Positions 1-8,142 of a stretch of DNA of 64,000 nucleotides are shown one piece after another (position 1 is the stretch's first letter; each line of letters opens with the position of its first letter). The position numbers and the translations under genes were made by a program. The stretch comes from Amycolatopsis pithecellobii (GTDB lineage: Bacteria > Actinomycetota > Actinomycetes > Mycobacteriales > Pseudonocardiaceae). Under the pieces are notes generated by a model. It was not told where the DNA came from. It saw only the letters and a list, made by a program, of their open reading frames with translations, and searched no databases. The stretch lies in the NCBI RefSeq assembly GCF_009707865.1, contig NZ_WMBA01000001.1:223157-287156 (forward strand), read 5' to 3'.

Positions 1-1
1 G

Positions 2-1168
2 GATGCGGACGTGGTGCTGCTACCCGGCTTGGTGGACACGCATGTCCATCTACAGGATCCCGGCCGGGACGCCTGGGAAGGTTTCGAGTCCGGCACCCGG
101 GCGGCCGCGGCCGGTGGCATCACGACCGTGGTGGACATGCCACTGGACAGCTTGCCCGTCACCGTGACGCCGCAAGCGCTGGCCGCGAAACGCGCGGCTG
201 CCGCGAACCGGTCCCATGTGGACGTCGGCTTCTGGGGTGGTGTCACACCGGGCAACCTGCACCGGCTACCAGCACTGCGTGCGGCCGGGGTGCTCGGCTT
301 CAAGTGTTTTCTCGCCGATTCCGGAACTCCCGAGTTCCCGCCGATCACCCCGGCGCAACTCGGCGCGGCGCTCACGGAACTCGCCGGCACGGTGGTGCTG
401 GTCCACGCCGAGTGGCCGGAACCTGGCCGCCCCACGGGCGGCACGACTTATCGCGATTTTCTGGATCAGTACCCGGTGGACATCGAAACGCGGGCCGTGG
501 CGTGCGTTCTCGAAGTCGCGCGGCGCACGCGAGGCCGGGTGCACCTCGTCCATGTGGCGAGTGGCCACGCCGCGTCGATGATCGCGAAGGCGCGTCGCGA
601 CGGGATCGCTGTCACCGCGGAGACCTGCCCGCACTATCTGACTTTCAGTGCGCCGGATATCCCGGACGAGGGCACCGAATTCAAGGTGTGCCCGCCGATC
701 CGCGAACCCGCCGACCGCGACCAGTTGTGGCGTGCACTCGAAAGTGGCGCACTGGACATGATCGTATCCGACCATTCCCCGTCACCGGCAGCCGGAAGAA
801 GCCGTGACTTCGCCTCCGCGACGGCGGGTATCAGCTCACTTCAGCTCAGTCTGCCGGTGACGTGGACCGCGGCGAAACAGCGCGGCATTCCGTTGGCCAG
901 GCTCGCCGACTGGATGTCGGCCGGACCGGCCCACCTCGCCGGGCTCGCCACAAAAGGCCGGATCGCCGCGGGCAAGGACGCCGATTTCTGCGTTCTGGCA
1001 CCGGATGAACGGTTCGTCGTCGACCCTGCCGCGCTTGCGCATCGCCAGCGGGTCACGCCGTACGCGGGAAAGGAACTGTTCGGAGTGGTACGGGAAACCT
1101 GGTTGCGTGGCGAACGCGTCAGTTTTTCCCGGCCACGAGGCCGGTTACTGGTCAGGGGGAATGCATGA
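2..1168 (+). CDS. allB: Allantoinase (5' end outside window)
   Basis: Cyclic-amidohydrolase hydrolysing allantoin to allantoate in cytosolic purine/ureide catabolism. The reading frame is open from base 2 (DADVVLLPGLVDTHVH), so the true start lies upstream; about 55-70 N-terminal residues are missing compared with the usual length near 450. Visible metal site: the HxH of DTHVHL, the carbamylated-Lys motif GFKCFL, the histidines of VLVHAE and VHLVHVAS, and the Asp of IVSDHSP. The phrases AAAAGGITTVVDMP and WEGFESGT are typical of allantoinase rather than dihydroorotase or hydantoinase. The stop overlaps the next start (ATGA), so it is translationally coupled to the racemase-like gene. Confidence 0.9.
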   Translation, partial: DADVVLLPGLVDTHVHLQDPGRDAWEGFESGTRAAAAGGITTVVDMPLDSLPVTVTPQALAAKRAAAANRSHVDVGFWGGVTPGNLHRLPALRAAGVLGFKCFLADSGTPEFPPITPAQLGAALTELAGTVVLVHAEWPEPGRPTGGTTYRDFLDQYPVDIETRAVACVLEVARRTRGRVHLVHVASGHAASMIAKARRDGIAVTAETCPHYLTFSAPDIPDEGTEFKVCPPIREPADRDQLWRALESGALDMIVSDHSPSPAAGRSRDFASATAGISSLQLSLPVTWTAAKQRGIPLARLADWMSAGPAHLAGLATKGRIAAGKDADFCVLAPDERFVVDPAALAHRQRVTPYAGKELFGVVRETWLRGERVSFSRPRGRLLVRGNA

Positions 1169-1914
1169 GAATTCTGGTCGTCAACCCGAACACCACCGAG
1201 GAGATGACAGAGGCCATCGGCGCGGCCGCCCGCCACTATGCCTCGCCGGGCACCGAGATCATTCCATTGACCGCTCGTTTCGGGGCGGCCGGCATCGACA
1301 GCAATTTCGAGAGTTTGCTTTCCGCGGTGGCCGTCATGGATCTCGTCTCCGGATACCAGGGTCCCTTCGACGCGGTCGTGCTCGCCGGTTTCGGTGAGCA
1401 CGGTCGCGAGGGAATGCAGGAGATCGTGGACGTTCCGGTATTCGACATCGCCGAATGCTCCGCCCACGTGGCGCAGCTCATCGGCCGCTCATACTCGGTC
1501 GTCACCACGCTGCACCGGTCGATCGCCGCCATCGAGGACCGGCTGACGGTGGCCGGGTTGTCCGCCCGCTGTGCCTCCGTCCGTGCCGCGGGACTGTCCA
1601 CTCTGGACATCGAACGATACCCGGAACGGGCTGCCGAAAGGATTCTCGAGCAGGCGAGGCTGGCCGTGCACCAGGACCGGGCCGAAGTACTGTGCCTCGG
1701 ATGCGCGGGGATGACCGGCCTCGACGAGAAGATCACCACCGAACTCGGCGTACCGGTGGTCGACGGTATCGGTGCCGCTGTCGGCCTCGCCGAAGCCGTG
1801 GTGGGCATGGGTTTGCGCACCAGCAAGGTGTGCACCTACGCCCGCCCCGAACCCAACCAGCTCACCGGCTGGCCGATCACAGCGCGAGTTGAACGTTCCG
1901 GTCGCGCGAGTTGA
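1165..1914 (+). CDS. Hydantoin/allantoin racemase-like Asp/Glu racemase family protein
   Basis: 249 aa, beginning RILVVNPNTT, the usual start of hydantoin/allantoin racemases. Coupling to allantoinase suggests a job on allantoin stereochemistry. The family normally uses two cysteines. Here the second is present (C180 in LGCAGM), but the first position, normally ACFGDPG, reads AGFGEHG with Gly at 75. Arylmalonate decarboxylase-type members also carry Gly there, so true racemase activity is uncertain; it may be an actinobacterial subgroup with a different mechanism. The last dozen residues (ITARVERSGRAS) and the stop codon are encoded by the 22-bp tandem repeat that starts at 1882, so the native C-terminus may have been replaced. 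Confidence 0.75.
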   Translation: MRILVVNPNTTEEMTEAIGAAARHYASPGTEIIPLTARFGAAGIDSNFESLLSAVAVMDLVSGYQGPFDAVVLAGFGEHGREGMQEIVDVPVFDIAECSAHVAQLIGRSYSVVTTLHRSIAAIEDRLTVAGLSARCASVRAAGLSTLDIERYPERAAERILEQARLAVHQDRAEVLCLGCAGMTGLDEKITTELGVPVVDGIGAAVGLAEAVVGMGLRTSKVCTYARPEPNQLTGWPITARVERSGRAS

Positions 1915-1988
1915 GCGTTCCGGTGGCGCGAGTTGAGCGTTCCGGTGGCGCGAGTTGAGCGTTGCGGTGGCGCGAGTTGAGCCGTTAG
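1882..1988 (+). repeat. 22-bp direct tandem repeat, about 4.8 copies
   Basis: Units begin GCGCGAGTTGA at 1882, 1904, 1926, 1948 and 1970, an exact 22-bp period. The later part of the unit reads GCGTTCCGGTG with single-base variants (AACG in copy 1, GTTGCGG in copy 4, then decay). The array starts inside the racemase-like gene, supplies its stop codon and ends in intergenic DNA. There are no spacers, so this is not CRISPR. Looks like slippage-expanded intergenic repeat DNA. Confidence 0.9.
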
Positions 1989-2061
1989 CGGGCTCGCCGG
2001 GCTCGGGGTTCTGGCGCCAGGAGCAGGACGGACTTGCCGTCCAACCGGAGCCAGCCTCGGT

Positions 2062-2165
2062 GGGCGAACGTCGAAGAACAGGTCCTCGGCTTGGAGCATC
2101 GCGTCGATCATGCGTGCGATCTCCCAGCCTGCTCCGGCGAACGTGCCGGCTACGCGCCGGAGCAT
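2062..2165 (-). pseudogene. Possible remnant of an FAD-dependent monooxygenase
   Basis: On the minus strand this stretch reads [19 protein letters not shown] followed by [12 protein letters not shown], which resembles the region before the second FAD motif (GDAA) of PHBH-type monooxygenases (FAGAGWE...DDFYFD). The frame then degenerates towards the 22-bp repeats and no Rossmann N-terminus or GD motif is present. I take it as a short gene relic beside the repeat array. Apart from this and the repeats, 1915-2222 holds nothing recognisable. Confidence 0.3.
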
Positions 2166-2222
2166 GGCGTGGGAGTGGAGTTCCCGCAGCGGCGGATCAG
2201 TGCGGTCGCAGAGGGTTGCGCT

Positions 2223-2675
2223 TCACGCGAATGCGCGCAGTGCTTCGTCCGCGTGCAGATTCATGTTCGTTTCGCTGTGAATGATCTTGACGACGCGCCG
2301 GTCCGTGCCGATCGCGAAGGTCCACCGCTTCACCGGCGTGAGCCGGCCCAGCAGGCCACCACGGGCGACCCCGAAGATGCCGGCCACGGTGCCGTCTTCG
2401 TCCGACAGCAACGGATAGTCGAACGAATGCTTGTCGGAGAACTCTTTCTGTCTGTCCACATTGTCCCGGCTGATGCCGACCCGCTGCACCCCGGCGGTCG
2501 CGAAATCGGCCGCCACGTCACGGAAGTGACAGGCCTCCTTCGTGCACCCTGCGGTCATCGCCGCCGGGTAGAAGAACAACACCACCGGACCGTCGGCCAG
2601 CAGCCCGCTCAGTGAGCGTTTCGTGCCGTGCTGGTCCGGCAGTTCGAAGTCGGGGACGAGGTCACCTTCTTTCAT
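2223..2675 (-). CDS. Peroxiredoxin, BCP/PrxQ type
   Basis: 150 aa thiol peroxidase reducing H2O2 and organic hydroperoxides in the cytosol. Peroxidatic Cys lies in PAAMTAGC (P-x3-T-x2-C motif) and a resolving Cys follows five residues later (CTKEAC), the PrxQ arrangement. GRLTPVKRWTFAIGTD matches the C-terminal core. The ATG at 2675 (MKEGDLVPDFELPD) gives the usual family length; an upstream extension would run through the previous gene. It starts 4 bp after the stop of the quinone oxidoreductase, so the two form an oxidative/electrophile-stress operon under the promoter and operator at 3666-3710. Confidence 0.92.
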   Translation of the reverse strand: MKEGDLVPDFELPDQHGTKRSLSGLLADGPVVLFFYPAAMTAGCTKEACHFRDVAADFATAGVQRVGISRDNVDRQKEFSDKHSFDYPLLSDEDGTVAGIFGVARGGLLGRLTPVKRWTFAIGTDRRVVKIIHSETNMNLHADEALRAFA

Positions 2676-2679
2676 GCCG

Positions 2680-3645
2680 TCACCTTGCCACTTCCAGCAC
2701 GATCTTGCCGAAGACCCCGCCGGCCTCGAGCTTGCTGTGCGCATCCGCAGCACGTTCGAGATCCAGCACCTCGTGGATGATCGGGGTCAGCTCACCGCGA
2801 GCAACCAGCGCGAAGATCTCGCGCAGCGCGGACAGCCTCTCGGGCAGGTCGACGGCGTCGAGGCTGACCAGCGAGAACGACAGCGAGCGGCGGTCGAGCA
2901 ACGCGGTCGCCAGCTCGGCAGGCGGCAGTCCGCCGGCGACACCGGCGAGGACGACGCGGCCGTTGTTGTTCAACTTGCCGGAGAAGGTCAGCAAATCGGG
3001 ACCGGCGACCGTGTCGAGGATGACGTCGTATCTCTCCGGCGCGGCACCGCTCAGCGGCGCACCGGCGCGATCGACCGCGTGGGATGCGCCCAGCTTGAGC
3101 AGGCGCTCGGCACGCTCGGGCGACGACGTCGACGCCGTGACGATCGCCCCGCGCCTGGCGGCGAGCTGGACCAGCATGACCCCGATACCGCCGCCGGCGC
3201 CACGCACGAGCACCTGCTCGCCCAGCCTGATCTGCGCGCGCCGGATCACGAATTCCGCGGCTAGCACGTTGACGCCGAGGGACACCGCCTCGGCCGACGA
3301 GATCGTTGGCGGCAGCGGAACAAGCTGGTCGACGTCGACGGCGACGAACTCGGCGTAGCAGCCCGACTTGATGCCCTCGGCCACCATGGCGAAAACCCGG
3401 CTGTTCAGCCACGCCTCGTCGACACCCTCGCCGACCTCGGCGACTTTTCCGGCCATTTCGAGCCCCGGGGTGAATCCCGGTGCGACGTCGGGCAGGAAAC
3501 CCTGACGCAGCAAGGCGTCCGCGAGACCGACGCCGGCGGATTCCACGGCGACCAGCACCTGTCCGGGGCCGGGAGCCGGTTTCGGATGTTCGATCGGCTC
3601 GAGGTTCTCCGGGCCGCCGAACGACTTGACCACGATGGCTTTCAA
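2680..3645 (-). CDS. NADPH:quinone oxidoreductase, zinc-free MDR family
   Basis: 321 aa medium-chain reductase. GroES-like N-terminal half (APGPGQVLVAVESAGVG), then an NADPH Rossmann segment with VRGAGGGIGVMLVQLAA; no structural-zinc cysteines, as in QOR enzymes. The likely start is the TTG at 3645 (LKAIVVKSFGG, family-typical), because the strong ribosome site GGAGGA lies just upstream of it and would otherwise be inside codons of the TTG at 3660. It is first in an operon with the peroxiredoxin and divergent from the TetR gene, with a palindromic operator directly upstream. Role inferred: reduction of quinones or enones under the TetR regulator's control. Confidence 0.88.
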   Translation of the reverse strand: MKAIVVKSFGGPENLEPIEHPKPAPGPGQVLVAVESAGVGLADALLRQGFLPDVAPGFTPGLEMAGKVAEVGEGVDEAWLNSRVFAMVAEGIKSGCYAEFVAVDVDQLVPLPPTISSAEAVSLGVNVLAAEFVIRRAQIRLGEQVLVRGAGGGIGVMLVQLAARRGAIVTASTSSPERAERLLKLGASHAVDRAGAPLSGAAPERYDVILDTVAGPDLLTFSGKLNNNGRVVLAGVAGGLPPAELATALLDRRSLSFSLVSLDAVDLPERLSALREIFALVARGELTPIIHEVLDLERAADAHSKLEAGGVFGKIVLEVAR

Positions 3646-3665
3646 CGCACTCTCCTCCAACTATT

Positions 3666-3681
3666 TACCGTCTAGACGGTA
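3666..3681. promoter_or_regulatory. Perfect palindromic operator, copy 1 (TetR)
   Basis: TACCGTCTAGACGGTA is a perfect 16-bp palindrome between the divergent quinone-oxidoreductase and TetR genes. The same palindrome with identical flanks recurs at 6277-6292. On the minus strand it sits immediately downstream of a -10 box, where a bound repressor would block initiation. Confidence 0.85.
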
Positions 3682-3710
3682 TGTTAGTAAGGTGGTGTGC
3701 GATCGGTCAA
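3681..3710 (-). promoter_or_regulatory. Promoter of the quinone oxidoreductase-peroxiredoxin operon
   Basis: Minus strand: TTGACC (3705-3710), 18-bp spacer, TAACAT (3681-3686), directly followed by the palindromic operator. The architecture is the same as the promoter at 6292-6320. Confidence 0.7.
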
Positions 3711-3778
3711 GGAGACGTCGCGGCCTACGATGCGACGGTGGTCCTGCACGGTCCGACAAGCAGAGGTGACGTTCGGCG

Positions 3779-4450
3779 ATGAGCCAGAGAAATACGGAGG
3801 CGCCGGCCAAGCCCCGGCGTCGCACGCAGGCGGAGCGTTCGGCCGCGACCCAGGAACGGCTGCTCACCGCCACCGTCGAGTGCCTTTACGAGCTCGGCTA
3901 TCACAAGACGACCACGTACACCGTCGAGCAGCGGGCCGGTGTCACGCGAGGCGCTCTGCTGCATCATTTCGCTTCGAAGCACGCGCTGCTCGTCGGCGCG
4001 GTCGCGTACATGGTGGAGACCGCCGAGCGGCAGCTGGTCGCCGATACGGCCACGGTTGCGGGCAAGAACGTCGGCGAGGAACTGACCGACTTGCTGTGGC
4101 GGCAGTTCACCAGCCCGACCTTCGTCGCGTTCATGGAAATCACCATGGCCGCCCGCACCGATCCGGCCCTGCGTGAAGCGCTTGCCGAATCGCAAAACCG
4201 CTTGGACGCGCTGTGCCGGACGGCCGCCCGCAACGTGGCCGGCCACATCGACGGCGGAGCGATCGACGACACCACCTTCGGCATGGGCATCGAGCTGACC
4301 ATCCGGTACATGCGTGGTGCCGCCGGCATGCTGTTGCTGGACGACAACGCGGGGGGCCACGATGAGATCTACCGGGAGTGGCAGCGTCTCGTGGCCCCGT
4401 ACTTCACCGGCTCCGTAAGGAAGACGCGAAGGACCGCACCTCGCGATTGA
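3779..4450 (+). CDS. TetR/AcrR family transcriptional regulator
   Basis: 223 aa. N-terminal helix-turn-helix at roughly residues 20-70 (RTQAERSAATQERLLTATVE, then TVEQRAGVTRGALLHHFASK), followed by an all-helical ligand domain. Divergent from the quinone-oxidoreductase operon and separated from it by a perfect palindrome that is repeated upstream of the cupin/amidase operon. It is therefore the obvious local repressor of both units and of itself. Ligand unknown; an amide, quinone or other electrophile handled by these enzymes is a guess. Confidence 0.88.
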   Translation: MSQRNTEAPAKPRRRTQAERSAATQERLLTATVECLYELGYHKTTTYTVEQRAGVTRGALLHHFASKHALLVGAVAYMVETAERQLVADTATVAGKNVGEELTDLLWRQFTSPTFVAFMEITMAARTDPALREALAESQNRLDALCRTAARNVAGHIDGGAIDDTTFGMGIELTIRYMRGAAGMLLLDDNAGGHDEIYREWQRLVAPYFTGSVRKTRRTAPRD

Positions 4451-4521
4451 AGCGCCCGGACTCCTCGATGCAGGGCGGATGTCCGGACCCAATTGCCGGC
4501 CGGCGGGATATGGACCCGGGG

Positions 4522-5628
4522 TCAGTCTTCGAAGATGTCGAGCGGAATGCTCATCGACACCTGGGCGTGTGGCACGTTGACGATCGAGCTGATCTTCAGA
4601 TCACCGGCGACACTGGCGATCAGATAGGCCTGCTCGCGGGTGTAGCCTCGATCGACGCACAGCGCGTCCACCATCGCGCGCAGTGCGTTGCGGGCTGCGA
4701 CGCTCGCGTCGAGCGGAAAAACCTCTCCATCGGAGACCGATAGCGCCGTGGTGGAGAACCAGCCCCTGGTGGCCGGAATGGTGCGCGCCGGCAGTGCCGG
4801 TTCGGCGAACGTGGGATTGTCCTGACGGCGGCGAGTCGCTTCGCCTTTGAGTAGTTCGAACCTGGCGGTGAACGTGCTGCTCATTTCGATGGCCGTGCCG
4901 CAGGTTTCGCCGTCGCCCTGCGCGAAATGGGCATCGCCCGCGGAGAACAGTGCACCCGGCACATCGACGGGGAAGTACACCGTTGTCCCCGCGACGAGCT
5001 GCCGGATATCCATGTTCCCACCGACTTCGTGGGCCGCCGTCGTGCGCCACGCTTCCCGCGCGATTTCCGGTTTTTCCGGACGGGCAAACGCTTCCATCGG
5101 CTTCATCACGAGCGCGCCACGGTCGGCGGCGATCTGTTCGCGGGCATTGGCGCGGCGCAGCCGTTCCAGGCTGGGGGCGACGCCGATGGTGCCGAGGAAC
5201 GGCGCCCCGGGCACGGCGATACCGGGCAGCTGCGCGCTGCGGGCCTTGCCGCCCTCCAGGTGCCAGTGAGCGAGGATGGGGCCGCGGAACTCGTCCGGCA
5301 TGAACCCCCGGCCTGGCGCGGTCAGGGTGAACGCCCGGCCGCCGGGGATGATCTCCAGCAGGTGCACGGCCAGCAGATCCCCGGGCTCGGCATCGTTGAC
5401 GTACACCGGGCCGGTCAGCGGATGCACTCGCCCCGGGGAGAATCCAGCCGGGAGATCGTCGGTCGTCATGGGCTCGTGGAGCTGCCCGTCGGCGGCGTCG
5501 ATCGTCGTCATCTCGACGGTGTCGCCCGAGTCGATGTGCAGTTCGGGCGGGATATGCGGATGCCACCGGTTGTGCCCGTTCCGCACCCCTTCGCCTTCCC
5601 GGATGGCCTGAATCCGGTGATGCCCCAT
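4522..5628 (-). CDS. Acetamidase/formamidase family protein
   Basis: 368 aa, matching the FmdA/AmdA family, which hydrolyses small amides to acid and ammonia. Family features: IDSGDTVEMTTIDA near the N-terminus, GPVYVNDAEPGDLLAVHLLEI, then GGNMDIRQLVAGTTVYFPV and GDAHFAQGDGETCGTAIE, which carry the metal/active-site residues of the fold. Second gene after the cupin (65-bp gap), transcribed away from the operator at 6277. An in-operon cupin suggests the physiological substrate is made or modified there, so formamide itself need not be the substrate. Confidence 0.85.
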   Translation of the reverse strand: MGHHRIQAIREGEGVRNGHNRWHPHIPPELHIDSGDTVEMTTIDAADGQLHEPMTTDDLPAGFSPGRVHPLTGPVYVNDAEPGDLLAVHLLEIIPGGRAFTLTAPGRGFMPDEFRGPILAHWHLEGGKARSAQLPGIAVPGAPFLGTIGVAPSLERLRRANAREQIAADRGALVMKPMEAFARPEKPEIAREAWRTTAAHEVGGNMDIRQLVAGTTVYFPVDVPGALFSAGDAHFAQGDGETCGTAIEMSSTFTARFELLKGEATRRRQDNPTFAEPALPARTIPATRGWFSTTALSVSDGEVFPLDASVAARNALRAMVDALCVDRGYTREQAYLIASVAGDLKISSIVNVPHAQVSMSIPLDIFED

Positions 5629-5693
5629 GCCGCGCCTCTTTCGGTATTTCCGGCCAGGTGGCCGGCGGCCGGATCGCCGCCGGCCATGGCTGT

Positions 5694-6239
5694 TCAGGAC
5701 TTTTCGACGGCCAGCGACTTGCCGAACTCCTCGTCGTCGGCGACGGCCGCGCTGTAGTGCTCGCGGTAGAGTCCGGCTTCCTCGTCGTAGAGGAATACCG
5801 TGGTGCCGAACACCTTCGGCGCGTGGAACACGACGCCCTCGAAGTCCTCGGACGCCTCACCCTCGCGGTGGCGGTTCATCGCGGGCTGGTGCATGACGGT
5901 GCCCGCGCCGAGCCGGACCGCGCCGATGCCTTCGAACTCGAAATCCGCCCAGCCCTTGATGATGTAGGTGACGGAGTATCCGAAGTGGTGCATGTGCCAG
6001 GGGCTGCCCACCCATTTGTAGCCGGGCTTCGAGCGCATGATCGTGACCCTGGCGTCCCCGGCGGCCAGCGCCCCGAGATCGGACTCGCGGATCTCGCTGG
6101 CGTCGAAGCCGGGCAGCGTGCGGAAGCTGCCGGGCAGTTCGGCGCGGAACATGTCAGGGGTCGCCATGACCATGTCCGAGGTGGGCGGCGGAAGCGGGGG
6201 CGCGGCAGGGAAATTCGCGGTGGCGATTGCTGCTGACAT
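5694..6239 (-). CDS. Cupin-domain protein
   Basis: 181 aa. A central double-stranded beta-helix carries PWHMHHFGYSVTYIIKGWAD, giving several potential metal-binding histidines, and a second motif follows at AGTVMHQPAMNRHREG. No signal peptide. First gene of the unit with the amidase, and its promoter overlaps the second copy of the TetR palindrome. Could be a dioxygenase, isomerase or small-molecule binding protein; the sequence does not decide. Confidence 0.8.
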   Translation of the reverse strand: MSAAIATANFPAAPPLPPPTSDMVMATPDMFRAELPGSFRTLPGFDASEIRESDLGALAAGDARVTIMRSKPGYKWVGSPWHMHHFGYSVTYIIKGWADFEFEGIGAVRLGAGTVMHQPAMNRHREGEASEDFEGVVFHAPKVFGTTVFLYDEEAGLYREHYSAAVADDEEFGKSLAVEKS

Positions 6240-6276
6240 GGGACAGACCTCACCTGGATTCGACTCAAACGGAAGT

Positions 6277-6292
6277 TACCGTCTAGACGGTA
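6277..6292. promoter_or_regulatory. Perfect palindromic operator, copy 2 (TetR)
   Basis: TACCGTCTAGACGGTA again. Five extra bases outside it are also identical to copy 1 (AACA on one side and A on the other, minus-strand sense). It lies just downstream of the -10 box of the cupin-amidase operon. Confidence 0.85.
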
Positions 6293-6320
6293 TGTTATTT
6301 GGGGCGGTGAGACCTGTCAA
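6292..6320 (-). promoter_or_regulatory. Promoter of the cupin-amidase operon
   Basis: Minus strand: TTGACA (6315-6320), 17-bp spacer, TAACAT (6292-6297), then the palindromic operator. Near-consensus and parallel to the promoter at 3681-3710. Confidence 0.75.
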
Positions 6321-6379
6321 GGAACCTGCGGCTGACACAGGGCTTGTGCTACGTGCGGGTGGATCGGAAACGGGAGGGA

Positions 6380-6976
6380 TCACGGGCGCAGCAGCGGCAG
6401 CAGCACCTCGTCCACGATCGCCTCGACTTCGGTGGCCGGCACCGTCCCGATATCCATATGGGTGGCGATCACCAGCCGTGGACCCACTCCGGCCACGCGC
6501 GCGGTCACCGCATCGGCCCGCACCTCACCGCGTTCGGCAGCCGCGCGCAGCAGATCGGTGAGCAGTCGCTGACGGGGTTGCACCACCAGTTCCCACACTT
6601 GCGCATACAACTGGGGATGACGGTCGCGCTGGGTCATCAGCGGCCGCAACGCCCGTCCGTGCGGCTCGTCCAGCGCACGCGCGAACTTCGTCAGCAGCGC
6701 GAGCAGATCGCCGCGCAGCGAACCGGTCGCCGGCGGCGTCGTTTCCGTGAACCCGACCTCCGGATCGGCCAGCGCGGCCAGCACGAGCTCGGCCGGGCTG
6801 CGCCAGCGCCGGTAGAGCGCCGCCTTCCCGGTCCGCGCCCGGATCGCGATCTTGTCGAACGTCAGCTGGTCGACGCTGGACTCGGCCAGTTCGGCCAGCG
6901 TCGCCTCGAAGATCGCCCGGGTCAGCGCGGCGCCGCGACGCCGCGCTCGCGGGAGTTCGTCCGGTTCGGTCGCCAC
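6380..6976 (-). CDS. TetR family regulator
   Basis: 198 aa with the GTG at 6976 (VATEPDELPRARRRG) as start; the open frame extends further upstream only through the divergent gene. HTH in LTFDKIAIRARTGKAALYRRW, then a C-terminal domain of the TetR_C_16-like type (LVVQPRQRLLTDLL). Divergent from the amidohydrolase at 7049 across a 72-bp gap containing GAACAGTTTCGTTC, an imperfect GAAC/GTTC inverted repeat that could be its operator. Likely controls the amidohydrolase. Confidence 0.82.
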   Translation of the reverse strand: MATEPDELPRARRRGAALTRAIFEATLAELAESSVDQLTFDKIAIRARTGKAALYRRWRSPAELVLAALADPEVGFTETTPPATGSLRGDLLALLTKFARALDEPHGRALRPLMTQRDRHPQLYAQVWELVVQPRQRLLTDLLRAAAERGEVRADAVTARVAGVGPRLVIATHMDIGTVPATEVEAIVDEVLLPLLRP

Positions 6977-7048
6977 CCCACCATGTATAGCCGGTGGCTC
7001 GCGTAGAGTCGTTAGTGAACAGTTTCGTTCTCTATTGGAGCTGACGTC

Positions 7049-8113
7049 ATGACCACCGCTATCCGCAACGTCCGTGTCTTCGACGGCCACGGCCTGTCCG
7101 AACCGACGACCGTCATCGTCGACGGCGCGATCCTGGGCGGCGACACCACGGGAGCGCGGACCGTGGATGGCCACGGTGCGACTCTGCTGCCCGGCCTGAT
7201 CGACGCCCACATCCACCTGGACGGTCGCGGCACCCTCGAACAGCTCGCCCGATGGGGTGTGACGACCGGGCTGGATATGACGACCTGGCCGCCGGCGAAG
7301 CTCGCCGGGCTACGCGGCGTCGCGGGGGTGACCGATATCCGCAGCGCCGGCACCCCGGTGATCGGGCCGGACGGTCCGCATGCGCGCCTGCTCGGAAGGG
7401 TTGAGGGCGCCGTACTGCGCGAGGCCGGGCAGGCGCCCCAGTTCGTCGATACCCGCCTCGCCCAGGGATCGGATTACCTCAAGGTTGTCCTCGAAGCCCC
7501 GGGTGAAGGCGGGCCGGATGCCGACGCCGCCCGTGCCCTGGTCCGTGTCGCCCACGAACGCGGCGCACTCGTCGTCGCCCACGCCGCCTCGCCCGGTGCC
7601 TTCACGCTGGCCACCGATATCGGCGTGGACGTGATCACCCACGTCCCGCTGGGCGCCCCGCTGGACGCGCAGGCTGTCGCCGCCGTCGTCGGGAACCGGG
7701 CCGTATCGGTGCCTACGCTCACGATGATGAAGGCCATTGCGGACAACGTCGGCAAACCCGAAGCGCTGGCCGGGGCGCTGGCCACTGTCGCTGCGCTGCA
7801 CGCCGCCGGAGTCCCCGTGCTCGCCGGAACCGACGCCAACACCGCACCCGGCACCCCGGCGCACGTGAAGCACGGCGAAAGCATCCATCACGAGCTGGAA
7901 CTGCTCGTCGACGCCGGCCTGAGCCCCGTCGAGGCGCTGCGATCCGCCACCAGCTTGCCCGCCCGGTACTTCCGGTTGCCCGACCGCGGTGCGATCACCT
8001 CGGGCTTACGGGCCGACCTCGTCCTGGTCGAGGGGGACCCGACCACCGATATCCGCGCCACCCGCGACATCCTGCGTGTCTGGTGCGGTGGTATCGAGCT
8101 GGAACCCTTCTGA
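7049..8113 (+). CDS. Metal-dependent amidohydrolase (imidazolonepropionase-like)
   Basis: 354 aa amidohydrolase-superfamily protein with composite beta-sandwich plus TIM barrel. Metal ligands visible: HxH in DAHIHLDG, a Lys in SDYLKVV (probably carboxylated), His in VVAHAASP, His in VITHVPLG and Asp in LAGTDANT. No signal peptide. Resembles imidazolonepropionase/prolidase-like subgroups acting on amides or esters; the substrate cannot be named. Preceded by GGAG 8 nt before the ATG and divergent from a TetR gene. Confidence 0.82.
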   Translation: MTTAIRNVRVFDGHGLSEPTTVIVDGAILGGDTTGARTVDGHGATLLPGLIDAHIHLDGRGTLEQLARWGVTTGLDMTTWPPAKLAGLRGVAGVTDIRSAGTPVIGPDGPHARLLGRVEGAVLREAGQAPQFVDTRLAQGSDYLKVVLEAPGEGGPDADAARALVRVAHERGALVVAHAASPGAFTLATDIGVDVITHVPLGAPLDAQAVAAVVGNRAVSVPTLTMMKAIADNVGKPEALAGALATVAALHAAGVPVLAGTDANTAPGTPAHVKHGESIHHELELLVDAGLSPVEALRSATSLPARYFRLPDRGAITSGLRADLVLVEGDPTTDIRATRDILRVWCGGIELEPF

Positions 8114-8142
8114 GGCAAGGGAAATCACCTCCGACGTCCGAG

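Noticed and set aside
1882..1988. CRISPR-like array
   Set aside because: Repeats are contiguous at 22 bp with no spacers and no cas genes.
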